Below are positions 43,653 through 54,697 of a DNA stretch of 64,000 nt, piece by piece. The notes beneath the pieces are model-generated. The model was not told the DNA's origin. It searched no databases and was given only the letters and a program-made list of their open reading frames with translations. Origin of the DNA: Haematobia irritans (taxonomy: Eukaryota > Arthropoda > Insecta > Diptera > Muscidae). The DNA is taken from assembly GCF_050003625.1 (NCBI RefSeq), contig NC_134397.1:154338691-154402690 (forward strand). The letters are read 5' to 3'. Within the stretch, counting starts at the first letter, position 1, and every line of letters starts with the position of its first letter. Position numbers and translations under genes: made by a program.

Positions 43653-43964
43653 ATTTCTTATTTTCGGCATATATTTTCGCATAAATATATTTTTCCATTA
43701 AAAATCAACAAAAAAAAAATTCTCGTAATTTGCAAAGTCTTCTCAAAAGAACTTCCATGGAAGCGAAAAAGTCAAACGGCACAGGTTCAAATGCCAGCGA
43801 TGGATGAAATTTATTTTTTTTTATTATTATTTTTTTACTTTTTTATTAATTTTCTATATTTTTTTATTTTTTTTTTTAATTAGTTTTCTATTTTTTTTCT
43901 TTTTTGTAAAATTTAATTGTCCAAAATTTGCACTTCAAATAGTCTGATTGTGTTCTTTCTAATA

Positions 43965-44207
43965 CTTGTCCAGAAGGACCGCATAGGAAGTAGAAAAAAA
44001 TTATTGGGGGATACCAAGATGCGCTTTAGAAGAAATGTTTGTGCCCTTGTCCAAAAGGACTGCATCGGAAGTGGAAAAAAATCATTGGGGGATCCCAGGA
44101 TGCGCTTTAGAAGAAATGTTTGTGTACTTGTCCAACAGGGCTGCATCGGAAGTTGAAGAAACTCGATGGGGGATTCTGGGATGGTCTTTAAAAGAAATGT
44201 TTGGGGA
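43965..44207 (+). repeat. 81-bp tandem repeat, three copies
   Basis: Units start CTTGTCC at 43965, 44046 and 44127 and contain GATGCGCTTTAGAAGAAATG. As 81 = 27 codons, several frames stay open on both strands; these are not considered genes. Confidence 0.8.
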
Positions 44208-44544
44208 ACAACTTCCAATTTTGTTTGCTGGGAAGGTATCAACTAATAATAAGAGATTTCATATTATATAGCCTCACATAAACCAAAATGTTATAAAATC
44301 TATCTATCATATTTTTTTGCCAGTTTAAAGACATAAGGGTGTGCCGATTGTTCCACTTAAATTCAATACGGCTTCCTATTGGTTTGGTTTTTAGTGATTC
44401 AACCGAGAAAAATGTGCAGAATGTGCTCTGAGCCGATCAAGAAAATGGATTGAGAGCTGTGCGAATGTGATCTGCTTATATTTGGACCCAGTTGGACCAG
44501 GGATGGAAAATAAAATTTTTAAGAAAGAAATTTTCTATATAAAA

Positions 44545-46310
44545 AAAAATTTAACAAATTTTTCTATAGAAATAAAATTTTGACAAAATTTTCTTTGAAA
44601 AATAAAATTATGGTAAAATTTTCCATAGAAATAAAATTTTGAACATTTTTTCTATAGAAATAAAATTTTGACAAAATTTTCTATAAAAATAAAATTTTGA
44701 CAAAATTTTCTATAACAAGTATATACAACACTAAGTTCGGCCGGGCCGAATCTTAAATACCCACCACCATGAACCAAATATTAAGGTTTCCTTTGAAATT
44801 TCAGGAGGGCTAGAGGACTTGAGGACACTTCCCGAAGATACATTTAAAGATTTCACCTATGAGGACTATATCAGATTCTGGATTTATAAGAACCATTTTT
44901 GTTTGAGTTTTAGAGGAATTATTAACATCTCTTGTAAGTGTGCAAGAAAATTATAAAATAACGTCTTGATTTGAAATCTTAAATCTGTAGAAGAAAAATC
45001 TGGAAGTATTACATTGAGTTTCAAGCAATTTTCATGATCAGTGTGCCTTCTACACCCTCAAAAAGTGAAGTCGGTCTATATGGAGGCATTGCCAAATGGA
45101 CCGATAAAAACTTAATCCGATACACGTTTTTGTGAGCCTAAAATACCAGAATATTTACAATTTCAGGTAAATCAGATAAAAACTACGGTTTCTAGAAACC
45201 CAAGGAGTTAAATCGGGAAATCGTTCTTATGGAAGCTATACTAAAACATGGACCGATACTCACCGTTTTCGGCACACCTCTTTATGACCCGAAAATACCT
45301 CTAGATTTCCAATTTCAGGCAAATAGGATAAAAACTTCGGATTCTAGAAGCCCAAGAAGTAAAATCGGAAGATCGGTCTATATGGGGGCTATACCAAAAT
45401 ATGGACCGATACTCACAATTTTTGGCACACGTATTTGTGGTCGTACAATACCTCTAGATTTCCAATTTCAGGTAAATTGAATAAAAACTGCGGTTTCTAT
45501 AAGCCCAAGAAGTAAAATCGGGAGATCGGTCTATATGGGGGCTATACCAAAATATGGACCGATACTCACAATTTTCGGCACACGTATTTGTTGTCCTACA
45601 ATACCTATAGATTTCCAATTTCAAGTAAATTGAATAAAAACTGAGGTTTCTATAAGCGCAAGAAGTAAAATCGGGAGATCGGTCTATATGGGGGCTATAT
45701 CAAAACCTGGACCGATATAGCCCATCTTCGAACTTGACCTGCCTGCAGACGAAAGACGAGTTTGTGCAAAATTTCAGCACGATTGCTTCATTATTGAAGA
45801 CTGTAGCGTGATTACAACAGACAGACAGACAGACAGACGGACATCGTTATATCGTCTTAGAATTTCTCCCTGATCAAGAATATATATACTTTATATAGTC
45901 GGAAATCGATATTTCGATGTGTTACAAACGGAATGACAAACTTATTATACCCCCGTCACCATTCTATGGTGGTGGGTATAAAAATATAGATATACATTTT
46001 TGGCGAAATTTTGTATAGAAATGCATTTTTGACAAAATTTTTCTATAGAAATTAAATTTTGACAAAATTTTCTATAGAAATAGAATTTTGAAAATTTTTT
46101 CTATAGAAATAAAATTTTTAAAAAATTTTCTGTAAAAATAAAATTTTGACAACATTTTCTATAGATATAAAATTTTTACAAAATAATCTATAGAAATAAA
46201 ATTTTCTATAGAAATAAATTTTTGGCAAAATTCTCTATAGACTCAAAATATTGCAAAATAATATTTTTTTGGTAAGATTTTCTTCACATTTTGGTAGATT
46301 ATTTTTGTCT
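44545..46310 (-). repeat. 29-bp satellite array (family A type), split by a B element
   Basis: Inverse-orientation units (TTTCTATAGAAATAAAATTTT) at 44545-44710 and 45985-46300, ending with the A-type junction TTTTGGTAGATTATTTTTG near 46290. Confidence 0.78.
44711..45983 (-). mobile_element. complete family B mini-me-like element
   Basis: Minus-strand tail ACAAGTATATAC with the palindrome TTCGGCCGGGCCGAA (~44736), a unique segment, four monomers at 153-bp spacing (GGTCTATATGGGGGCTATAC at ~45375, 45528, 45681), core ATATATACTTTATATAGTCG with (ACAG)n at ~45820, and head CCCGTCACCATTCTATGGTG ... GGTATAAAA. It sits cleanly inside the satellite array. Confidence 0.85.
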
Positions 46311-46312
46311 CA

Positions 46313-46703
46313 AGTTTCGACTGTGACTGTAATTGTTTATTATTATATTATCGCATTATATTAGTATGCGATCGATAACTTCTTATCTATGCTTTTTCGA
46401 CTAAAACGTTCTTGAAATTCAATAAAATCGTGCTGTTGACTATGGCTTTTACCAAATCGACATTTTCTTCCCGCATGAACTTGTCTGTTTTGCCAAATTT
46501 GTAAAAGACTATTAGCAAATTTGTTAAAGACTTTCTCAAAATATTAAAATATTTTTTCAAAACTATTGTACCATAAATCTGATATGGGCTCAAAAATGTC
46601 TACACAAAAGATACCAAATCATTCGCGGGGGTACTACGGTACTAACCAGGGTGAAAAAGTATTGAAAAAGTACTATAGTACTGCATTTGTGTGTCCCTGA
46701 TTT
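46313..46703 (-). mobile_element. hAT-like element fragment, inverse of 36470-37075
   Basis: Ends at 46703 with TCCCTGA (complement TCAGGGA) next to GTACTATAGTACTGCATTT. A 68-codon minus-strand frame (REENVDLVKAIVNS...NVLVEKA) resembles the decayed frame in the other copy, so it may be part of a former transposase. Confidence 0.5.
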
Positions 46704-46789
46704 GGACACAATCAAAAAACACCTTTCCTCAATACAGACAAATTAAATAATTAAAAGAACAACAAACGCTGGTTCAAATCTTACTAACT

Positions 46790-47117
46790 GCAAAACCTTT
46801 TAAAAAAATTCCATTGAAGTGAAAAAGTCAAACGGCACAAGTTCAATTCCCAGCGGGGATGAATATTTTACTTTTTTTAAATTATGTTTTAATATTTTTA
46901 TTGATTTTTCTATTCTTTTTGCGAAATTTAATTGTCCAAAACTTTAAACTAGAACGGTCTAATTCCGTACTTTATAAGAATTGTCGAAAAAGATTGCGTC
47001 AGAAGTGAAGAAGAATGGGTTCTAAAAGAAATGTTTGTGGACTTGTCCAAACGAACTGCATTCCGGGATGCGCTTTAAAACAATGTTTGTGGAACAACTT
47101 CCATTTTTTTTTTGCTG
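46790..47117 (+). mobile_element. CAGCAAA-family fragment
   Basis: Contains TTCCATTGAAGTGAAAAAGTC, the B-box-like CAAGTTCAATTCCC and the right end TTTTTTGCTG, homologous to 43735-44230 but with only one 81-bp-type unit. Confidence 0.6.
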
Positions 47118-48182
47118 GTTTATTTTAACTCACTGGTTTAACATTTTTACTTATACTTAGTTCTTTATTCGTCGTGAATATAATTTTCTCACATCTTGCT
47201 GAAAAAATGGAAGGAATAATACAAATTGATAAATATTAACACAATATTAAAAAGAAGATATATATTTTTTAAGTCTTCTTATTAGCTACTAACTTATATA
47301 TCTATGCTGAAAAGACATATAAAAAATTGTCCAAATTGTCACCTGGAGTTATTCTGAAAAAATATATAATTTTTTACATTAAAGAAAAATATTAAATTTC
47401 CAAAAAAAATATTAATTTTCAAAAAAAAAAAATAATAATAAAATAACCTATATTTATTCAAATATCTGCTCTGGGTGTACATGATACCGGTATTCACTCT
47501 AACTAAACCACAAAAAAATTGGTCCATATCGCTCCCTAATTAGGTATAGCCATCATAGACACATATACAGATTTGACTTCTTGAGCTGCCTGTGGTCCTT
47601 TTCATCCGATTCATTAGAAAACAGCATGTTCGGAAAACAAACACTCCACACAAATACTTTACCCCGAAACACAATTTTAGACTCGTGACCCTCATTAATA
47701 CAACCATGAGTGTCTACGCTAACATTGCGTTCATTTGACATAATTTCGCTAAAAAAAAAAACTTCATATTTATTCATTGCTCTGGAAAACATCTGAAAAT
47801 ATTCTAAATTAACGGTTGAAAAATATTCGTGGCAAAGAAAAAAAGAAGTACCGGTGCCACAACCTTTTAAATTTTATTTAATAAATGCCTTTCGGCTTGA
47901 ATGAATGTGTTTTGTGAATGCGTAAAAGTGCTTTTACCCTGATTGCTTGATAAATCATTGGAAAGTATCATGTCATTGCCAATATTATAAAATAAACAAA
48001 AAATATAGTTTTTGTAGGCGGATGCCGAATTTTATTGTAGTAATGCATTTTGGTTTTAATTAAAAGTATTTCATATTGAAAAAAAAATATTCCCTTAATA
48101 AAATGAATTACCCCAATGACTTAATTTAACTTGTTAATAAAATGTCATAAATAATTTTTTCTACATTCATATATGTCAAATA
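47118..48182. other. AT-rich interval with one monomer fragment
   Basis: A family A monomer relic lies at 47515-47600 (TTGGTCCATATCGCTCC ... AGATTTGACTTC). The rest, including short frames at 47339-47792, shows nothing recognisable. Confidence 0.4.
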
Positions 48183-48184
48183 CA

Positions 48185-48743
48185 TACTGAAAAAAAAACG
48201 CATGCCACTCATAATTTTGGTATTGATTCCGAGCCAAAGAAGCGGAGAATTGAAGAAAGGGTTAAATTTAAGTTTTGCTTTTTCGATTCTAGGAAAAATA
48301 TTTTAATTTATTCGTTATTTCGACTTTTTTTCTTTATATACATACAAAGTTTTTTAAAAATGTGTTAACAACAACTTAAATTTCCAAATTCAGATTCGAC
48401 TTCAAGTAGAAATTATGTCACGTTTTAAGTAAAAAACATCGTTGAAATAAAGTATTGAAAAACAGCCATTATTTTTAAAACTTTTTTGCTTTGTAGTAAA
48501 GATACAAAAATTGAACAACATTTAATTTTAAAGATTTTTTCAGAATTATTAAAGACATATTGACATTAGTCAAACAAAATTTTCTTTCTTGTAAAGATAC
48601 CCAGTTTTAAGTCGAATCACTTAACTATAAGGACGAAGCGACTTCATTGCAAATCGATTTTGGACAAGGAAAAACCTTTAACAAAATTAAATTTCGTAAT
48701 TTAAGGACATGAAATCGTTGGCCTCACGACAGTATTTTTAGTG
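48185..48743. mobile_element. 559-bp MITE (CACTGAAAA group), CA flanks
   Basis: Ends TACTGAAAAAAAAACGC and rc(ACAGTATTTTTAGTG) with CA on both sides (48183-48184, 48744-48745). Inner block GATTCCGAGCCAAAGAAGCG is shared with 37139, 38658 and 53843. Orientation is opposite to 38658-39271. Confidence 0.68.
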
Positions 48744-48959
48744 CATTTTGAGAAGTCGTTCTTAGTTGCGATGACGGGGAATTCCTGTTCAAGGGCACCT
48801 AGTAAAAAAATGGAGAATTTTTCCACAAACAGTTCTTTTTAAGAGCATCACGGTATTTTCCATCAATTTTTTCCACTTTGGATGAAGTTCTTTTGAATCA
48901 GTCTTAGAAAATACGCTATTTTGCGATTTAAAGTGAAAATGTTTACTTTGGTCAATTAA

Positions 48960-49556
48960 ATTTCGCAAAAAGAATAGAAAAACAACAATAAAGCATGTTG
49001 ACCTGGGAGCGTTGGGCAAGATGTCTCACTTACTCAGCTACTGTTAGTTAGTTCACAGTTGGCAGCTCCACATAGATATTTCTCACCAAAGCAACAAAAT
49101 ATATAATGAAAATAAAATTGAAAATTTCATGACCGCGGAAATTTGACGTGTGCCTTTTTGACTCTTTCACTTCCATGGAAGTTCTTTTCAGAATGTTTTG
49201 CAAATTACTAGAATTTCAAGTTTTTTTTTATTGGGTTTAAATAAAAAATAGATTTTTGCAAAAATATACGCTCAAATAACAAAATAAAAGCTATGTGCAA
49301 GATAAAAAAAACATTGAAAAAATATTGGAGAAAAATGTTTGCCACTGGTGAGACCTGCGTTCTTTATTTCTAAATTTCTTCATTCAAATGAACTTTCATG
49401 CCACAACTTCTAAAGCAATGCAAAGTATCCAACAACCAAAAAATTCCGTCCAATTACAAGCCCATGTTAAATTCATTGGAGATGATCAACGTTTGCACTA
49501 CTTCCGGATCACAAATTGGGGATCCAAAAACTTTTTTGGAAGCTCTTTGTTTGCTG
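48960..49556 (-). mobile_element. CAGCAAA-family element, one end intact
   Basis: Intact end TTTGGAAGCTCTTTGTTTGCTG at 49535-49556. Inverse homology to 41234-41760 and 43665-43800, including TTCCATGGAAGTTCTTTT at 49171. It lacks an A insertion and so serves as the empty site for 41802-43652. Confidence 0.6.
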
Positions 49557-49908
49557 GGTAGTCCTTATCGTCTGATAAGGGCATATTAGTTTTTACCTCT
49601 TGTGTGGAAGCATAAGGATTCTGAAAAGTTAAAAAATGGGTAATATGAGTCGGAGATTCGATTTTTATTTGTAGAAAGTAAATCATCATCAGCGAAATTG
49701 GAGTGGATCGAGATAAAACAGAGATAAGTTTAACAAAATAAATCATCTTTTTCAATTTTTTTTGACTAAATAGACTAAATTCTTCCCATCATGCTAGACA
49801 TCATTTAAGATCCCAGCCAAAAGCTTTGGAAGTGGTTCTAGAGGCACAACTTTAAAAGCACTTACAAAAATGTCCTCCCATAGATTTTCTTCATTCAATT
49901 CAATTTTC
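49557..49908. other. interval without recognised features
   Basis: No repeat family or coding signal seen. Confidence 0.4.
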
Positions 49909-52024
49909 ATACCCTCCACCATATTAACTTTGTCATTCCGTTTGTAACACATCGCAATGTTGCTCTAAGACCCCATAAAGTATATATATTCTGGGTCGTA
50001 GTGAAATTCTGAGTCGATCTAAGCATGTCCGTCCGTCCGTCTGTTGAAATCACGCTAACTTCCGAACGAAACAAGCTATCGACTTGAAACTTGGCACAAG
50101 TAGTTGTTATTGATGTAGGTCGTATGGTATTGCGAATGGGCCATATCGGTCCACTTTTACGTATAGCCCCCATATAAACGGACCCCAGATTTGGCTTGCG
50201 GAGCATCTAAGAGAACCATATTTCATCCGATCCGGCTGAAATTTGGTACATAGTCTTGGTATATGGTCTCTAACAACCATGCAAAACTTGGTCCACATCG
50301 GTCCATAATTATATATAGCACCCATATAATCCGATCCCCAGATTTGGCTTGCGGAGCCTCAAAGAGAAGCAAATTTCATCCGATCTTGCTGAAATTTGGT
50401 ACGCGGTGTTAATATATGGTCTCTAACAACCATGTAAAAATTGGTCCACATCGGTCCATAACTATATATAGCCCCCATATAAACCGATCCCCAGATTTGG
50501 CTTGCGGAGCCTCAAAGAGAAGCAAATTTCACCCGATCCGGCTGAAATTTGGTAGATGGTTTTGGTATATAGTCTCTAACAACCATGCAAAAGTTGGTCC
50601 ACATCGGTCCATCCATAATTATACATAGCCCCCATATAAACCGATCCCCCGATTTGGCTTGCGGAGCCTCAAAGAGAAGCAAATTTCACCCGATCCGGCT
50701 GAAATTTGGTAGATGGTTTTGATATATGGTCTCTAAACACCATGCAAAAGTTGGTCCACATCGGTTCATAATTATATATAGCCCCCATATAAACCTATCC
50801 CCAGATTTGGCTTGCGGAGCATCTAAGAGAACCATATTTCATCCGATCCGGCTGAAATTTGGTACATGGTGTTGGTATATGGTCTCTAACAACCATGCAA
50901 AACTTGGTCCACATCGGTCCATAATTATATATAGCACCCATATAATCCGATCCCCAGATTTGGCTTGCGGAGCCTCAAAGAGAAGCAAATTTCACCCAAT
51001 CCGGCTGAAATTTGGTAGATGGTTTTGGTATATGGTCTCTAACAACCATGCAGAAATTGGTTCACATCGTTCCATAACTATATATAGCCCCCATATAAAC
51101 CGATCCCCAGATTTGGCTTGCGGAGCCTCAAAGAGAAGCAAATTTCACCCCATCCGGCTGCAATTTGGTATATGGTCTCTAAAAACCATGCAAAAGTTGG
51201 TCCACATCGGTCCATCCATAATTATACATAGCCCCCATATAAACCGATCCCCCGATTTGGCTTGCGGAGCCTCAAAGAGAAGCAAATTTCACCCAATCCG
51301 GCTGAAATTTGGTAGATGGTTTTGATATATGGTCTCTAACAACCATGCAAAAGTTGGTCCACATCGGTTCATAATTATATATAGCCCCCATATAAACCTA
51401 TCCCCAGATTTGGCTTGCGGAGTCTCTAAGAGAAGCAAATTTCATCCGATCCGATTGAAATTTGGAACATGGTGTTAGTATATGACCGCTAACAATCTTA
51501 CCAAAATTGGTCCATATCGGTCTATAGTTATATATAGCCGATCTCCAATCACACAAAAATTGGTCCATATCGGTTCATAATCATGGTTGCCACTCGAGCC
51601 AAAACTAATCTACCAAAATTTTATTTCTATAGAAAATTTTGTCAAAATTTTATTTCTATAGAAAATTTTGTTAAAATTTTATTTCTATAGAAAATTTTGT
51701 CAAAATTTTATTTGTTTAGAAAATTTTGTCAAAATATTATTTCTATAGAAAATTTTGTGAAAACTTTTTTTCTATAGAAAGTTTTGTTAAAATTTTATTT
51801 CTATAGAAAGTTTTGTTAAAATTTTATTTCTATAGAAAATTTTGTAAAACTGAATTATATACGTATTTAATCGGTCTTACAATTTACCTTGCCATCGGCA
51901 AGCGTTACCGCATCTCAAGTAATTCGATTGTGGATGGCAGTGTTTAGAAGAAGTTTCTATGCAATCAATGGTGGAGGGTACATAAGCTTCGGCCTGGCCG
52001 AACTTACGGTCGTATATACTTGTT
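49909..52024 (+). mobile_element. complete family A element with a long monomer array
   Basis: Short head, core, (GTCC)4, ~9 monomers, mostly of the GGCTTGCGGAGCCTCAAAGAG subtype, ~9 satellite units (51610-51845), and tail palindromes TTCGGCCTGGCCGAA (~51989) ending GTATATACTTGTTT. Within the array, blocks of three to four monomers look duplicated as a unit (compare 50590-50720 with 51190-51320), indicating recombination in the array. Confidence 0.88.
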
Positions 52025-52294
52025 TATAACTCGCTTTTTTCATATTTTAGTGGGTAATTTTAACGTTTTTTGTTTCAATGAGTAAGTATTAATAAAATTA
52101 TTAAAATATTTTCGATAATATGCTAATGACATCTATAGAAAAATTGAAAATTTTTCAAAAATATTTGAGGTCATACGTTACAGACAAGCGTTAGAATGTA
52201 TTAAAAATTTATAAAAGTTATTTATTTCGCACAATATTACAAAATTTATGAATTCACATCCAAAGCACTGAATTCGGATCACATTATAAGAAGT

Positions 52295-52465
52295 GATGCA
52301 TATTCAGTGCAAGGGCTGTTCAAATGGTGGACATTCGTCCTATGACAAGCCTAAAATGCTAAATTCAGTTCGCTTCTGCGCCAATTTTGCCCCACTTCCG
52401 GATCCAAAAAGAACATTTTCACTACTTTTTTGGCGACGTTTGTTTTTTTTTTTTTTTTGCTGGCA
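52295..52465 (+). repeat. CAGCAAA-family fragment
   Basis: GGTGGACATTCGTCCTATGA, CACTTCCGGATCCAAAAAG and the poly-T end TTTTTTTTTGCTGG match the 41.3, 49.4 and 21.6 kb segments. Confidence 0.55.
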
Positions 52466-52477
52466 TGATAATGAAGT

Positions 52478-52812
52478 TTAGGTTAGGCATAGTGGCAGCC
52501 CGATATATGGGGCTCATTCAGTCTATTCAGTCACTTGTGATACCACAGTGTTGAACTTCTCTCTTATCACTGAGTGCGGCCCGATTCTATATTTAACTCA
52601 ATTTCAATGGACCTGATTTTTATAGCCGAGTCCGAACGGCGTTCCACATTGTGGCGGAACCACTTAGCTTTGAAACACTCAGAAATGCTACCAGCATTAC
52701 TGAGAAGGAATAATCCACCGCTGAAAAACTTTTTGGTATTTGGTCAAAACTGGTATTGAACCCATGATCCTATGAATGCAAGGCGGGCATTTTAATCATT
52801 GCACCACAATTC
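52478..52812 (-). mobile_element. tRNA-derived SINE, copy 3
   Basis: The tail (TTAGGTTAGGCATAGTGGCAGCC) through the body to a diverged tRNA head; the B box has decayed (TATTGAACCCATG in complement). About full length, with several small deletions. Confidence 0.78.
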
Positions 52813-53842
52813 CTGAATTTCTTGGACAAAAATGTGTCTTCAAGAATTTTATATTAAATAAAATCTGTCGACTATTAATAAATGTGGAAAATTTCAAGAA
52901 AATATTGCACCATATAAAATGTGTCGAAAATTTCCACTCTGCCGTATTTCCCATTGAATTCGCATCTATACGAAAATTAATGGAGCATTTCGATTTTGGA
53001 ATTTTCTATTGTTGATATCTATTCACCTATGACATAATTACTTCTTGGCTTAGACCAAAACCAATGTGACCACCACGAACATACGTACATTAAGCTTCTC
53101 TACCGACTAATGATTTATCATGGAAATTGCTGCAGGAGGAATTTCATTAATCTCACTCTCAAACCAATCTCATCAGTTGCAACCGTTGTCTCGCAATGTC
53201 TAAGTCGATTTTTATCATTTACTACTGCAAAAGGAATACCATCTCTATCTCTCTGCCTCTCTCTGTTTCACCATCACCTGAAGTTGGAAATGTTGTTTCG
53301 CTACATTTGGTTCATTTTACTTCGACGTTACCTAATTTCGAGCCATTTGTCTTCATAAATAATGCATTTGCAACAAGGATGACGATGGTGATATGCTGTG
53401 ATAAAGTCTTTGCATATCGTTTCATTGACTGAAATGCTTTCCTAGTTGCCCCCCTCCGCACCCCCACCCTCATCCACCAAAAGGCATTTTCCAATTTCCT
53501 TAGGTGGAGGAAGTGTGGAAGAGCTTATTCATTTGTCTGTGTCTATCATTCACTTCAGACTTCAGTGATGGCAGTACCAGCGCGAAATCTTTGAAATACA
53601 CTCCTTGCCTTGGATGCAAATATGTTACCTTGACACTTCATTGTTCATCGATGATGGGGGTGGGGGACATTAACCAAATACTTCTGTTGTACACTAAGGG
53701 AAACTATGAAAGAAATTGATGTTGTGATGAGTCGAAATAAAATCTTCTTTACAATTTGCACAAAATCAGATTATTAGGATGTGATACTGCGTTTGTGGGC
53801 AAGCACACTCCCTTCGTCTTGGTTTGTAATCCTCTCACTAAA
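52813..53842. other. single-copy-looking interval, no gene recognised
   Basis: Overlapping frames at 53110-53432 and a C-rich CCCCCTCCGCACCCCCACC run at ~53450. No domain, splice-consistent gene or repeat family seen. Confidence 0.4.
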
Positions 53843-54020
53843 CACTCAAAAAAAAGTTTACTTAGATCCAAAGATGTTGACCTTCCCTTAAGAAGTTTGG
53901 TATTGGTATTCCGAGCCAAAGATGCGGACATGTTTAAGGGACATATGTAATCTAGGATGAATTAAATTAAAATTAAGATGCAGCTCTCATTTATGAATTT
54001 TTCATTCTCTTTTTGCTATA

Positions 54021-54393
54021 AACCAGGTGTACCGGCATGAAATGAGCGTTTTTTAGTGTGGCACCCATTTTCCACACTTTTGGATGTTTTCCATAGCTTT
54101 CAAACTATCAAAAATTGTTTGTTGTTCAACACTTAACATCGCAGTCATTTGCTTTTGACTCAAAGTATCATCTCCGTCGGCGTCTTCAAACCTTTTGGTG
54201 GTCTTCCACGTTCTCACATCAAAATCAATATTTCTGAACTGTTGAAACCATCTTTTGCATATTGCTGCTGATAGAACATGATTACCTGATAGAGCATGAT
54301 TACCATATGCCTCGACAAGCATTCGATTCGACTCTGCAGCACATTTCTTCACAGAAAACAAAAAATTAATGATATACCGGGTATTGATAAAGC
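54021..54393 (-). mobile_element. internally deleted mariner, 373 bp, TA flanks
   Basis: TA at 54019-54020 and 54394-54395. One end has ACCAGGTGTACCGGCATG, the other (complement) ACCCGGTATATC after a short extra segment. Only the N-terminal transposase region remains. Borders are inferred by comparison with the uninterrupted MITE at 37.3 kb. Confidence 0.7.
54053..54370 (-). pseudogene. mariner transposase N-terminal fragment
   Basis: Minus-strand frame with KKCAAESNRMLVEAYGNHAL, CKRWFQQFRNIDFDV and KAMENIQKCGKWVPH, the paired helix-turn-helix DNA-binding half of mariner transposases. The frame ends where the DDD catalytic half should begin; that half is missing through internal deletion. 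The region between FDV and FEDAD is shorter and altered compared with usual mariners. It cannot encode an active enzyme. Confidence 0.85.
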
Positions 54394-54697
54394 TATTCAC
54401 GTACACACAAATGCCAATTTAAAAATCCAAATTATAACAGATACTTCGATTTTTTTTAATTCTAAAAAGAAACTTTAAACCAAAGAAGAAAAATCTTCCA
54501 AATAAGTCTTAGCCTTTATTTTAAGCGTCTTTATCTTAAATATAAAGATGCAATATTTCAGTTAATTTAAGGACAATTTCTTAAAATCAATGATTATCTT
54601 TATTTTTAGGACATTTTGCCTTAGCTGAAAGACATATGATTTTAACGTAAGGACGCAAAATTTCCAAAATGTGTGTCCTAAATTTATTAAAACAATT

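Larger units (their letters stand above)
41234..44230. mobile_element. TIR element with CAGCAAA ends and tRNA-like modules, split by a family A element
   Basis: Left end CAGCAAAAAAAAGAGCTTCC, right end rc(GGAACAACTTCCAATTTTGTTTGCTG). Without the A insertion (41802-43652) it is ~1.15 kb. Homologous pieces lie at 46790-47117, 48960-49556 (inverse) and 52295-52465. It holds B-box-like motifs at 41543 (minus), 41746 and 43778 (plus) and an 81-bp triplication near its right end. Confidence 0.65.
53843..54697. mobile_element. MITE (CACTCAAAAAAAAG end) with a mariner insertion
   Basis: Left end and first ~60 bp (CACTCAAAAAAAAGTTTAC ... AAGATGTTGACCTTCCC) nearly identical to 37139. The right end is lost where a family A element begins. 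The paralogue at ~37330 lets the mariner borders be placed. Confidence 0.72.

Noticed and set aside
43913..44242. Overlapping ~80-110-codon frames on both strands
   Set aside because: They result from the 81-bp tandem triplication (27 codons).
53756..53950. 60-65-codon frames at 53749-53950 and 37108-37305 sharing similar peptides
   Set aside because: The similarity comes from two copies of the same MITE (CACTCAAAAAAAAG family), not a gene family.
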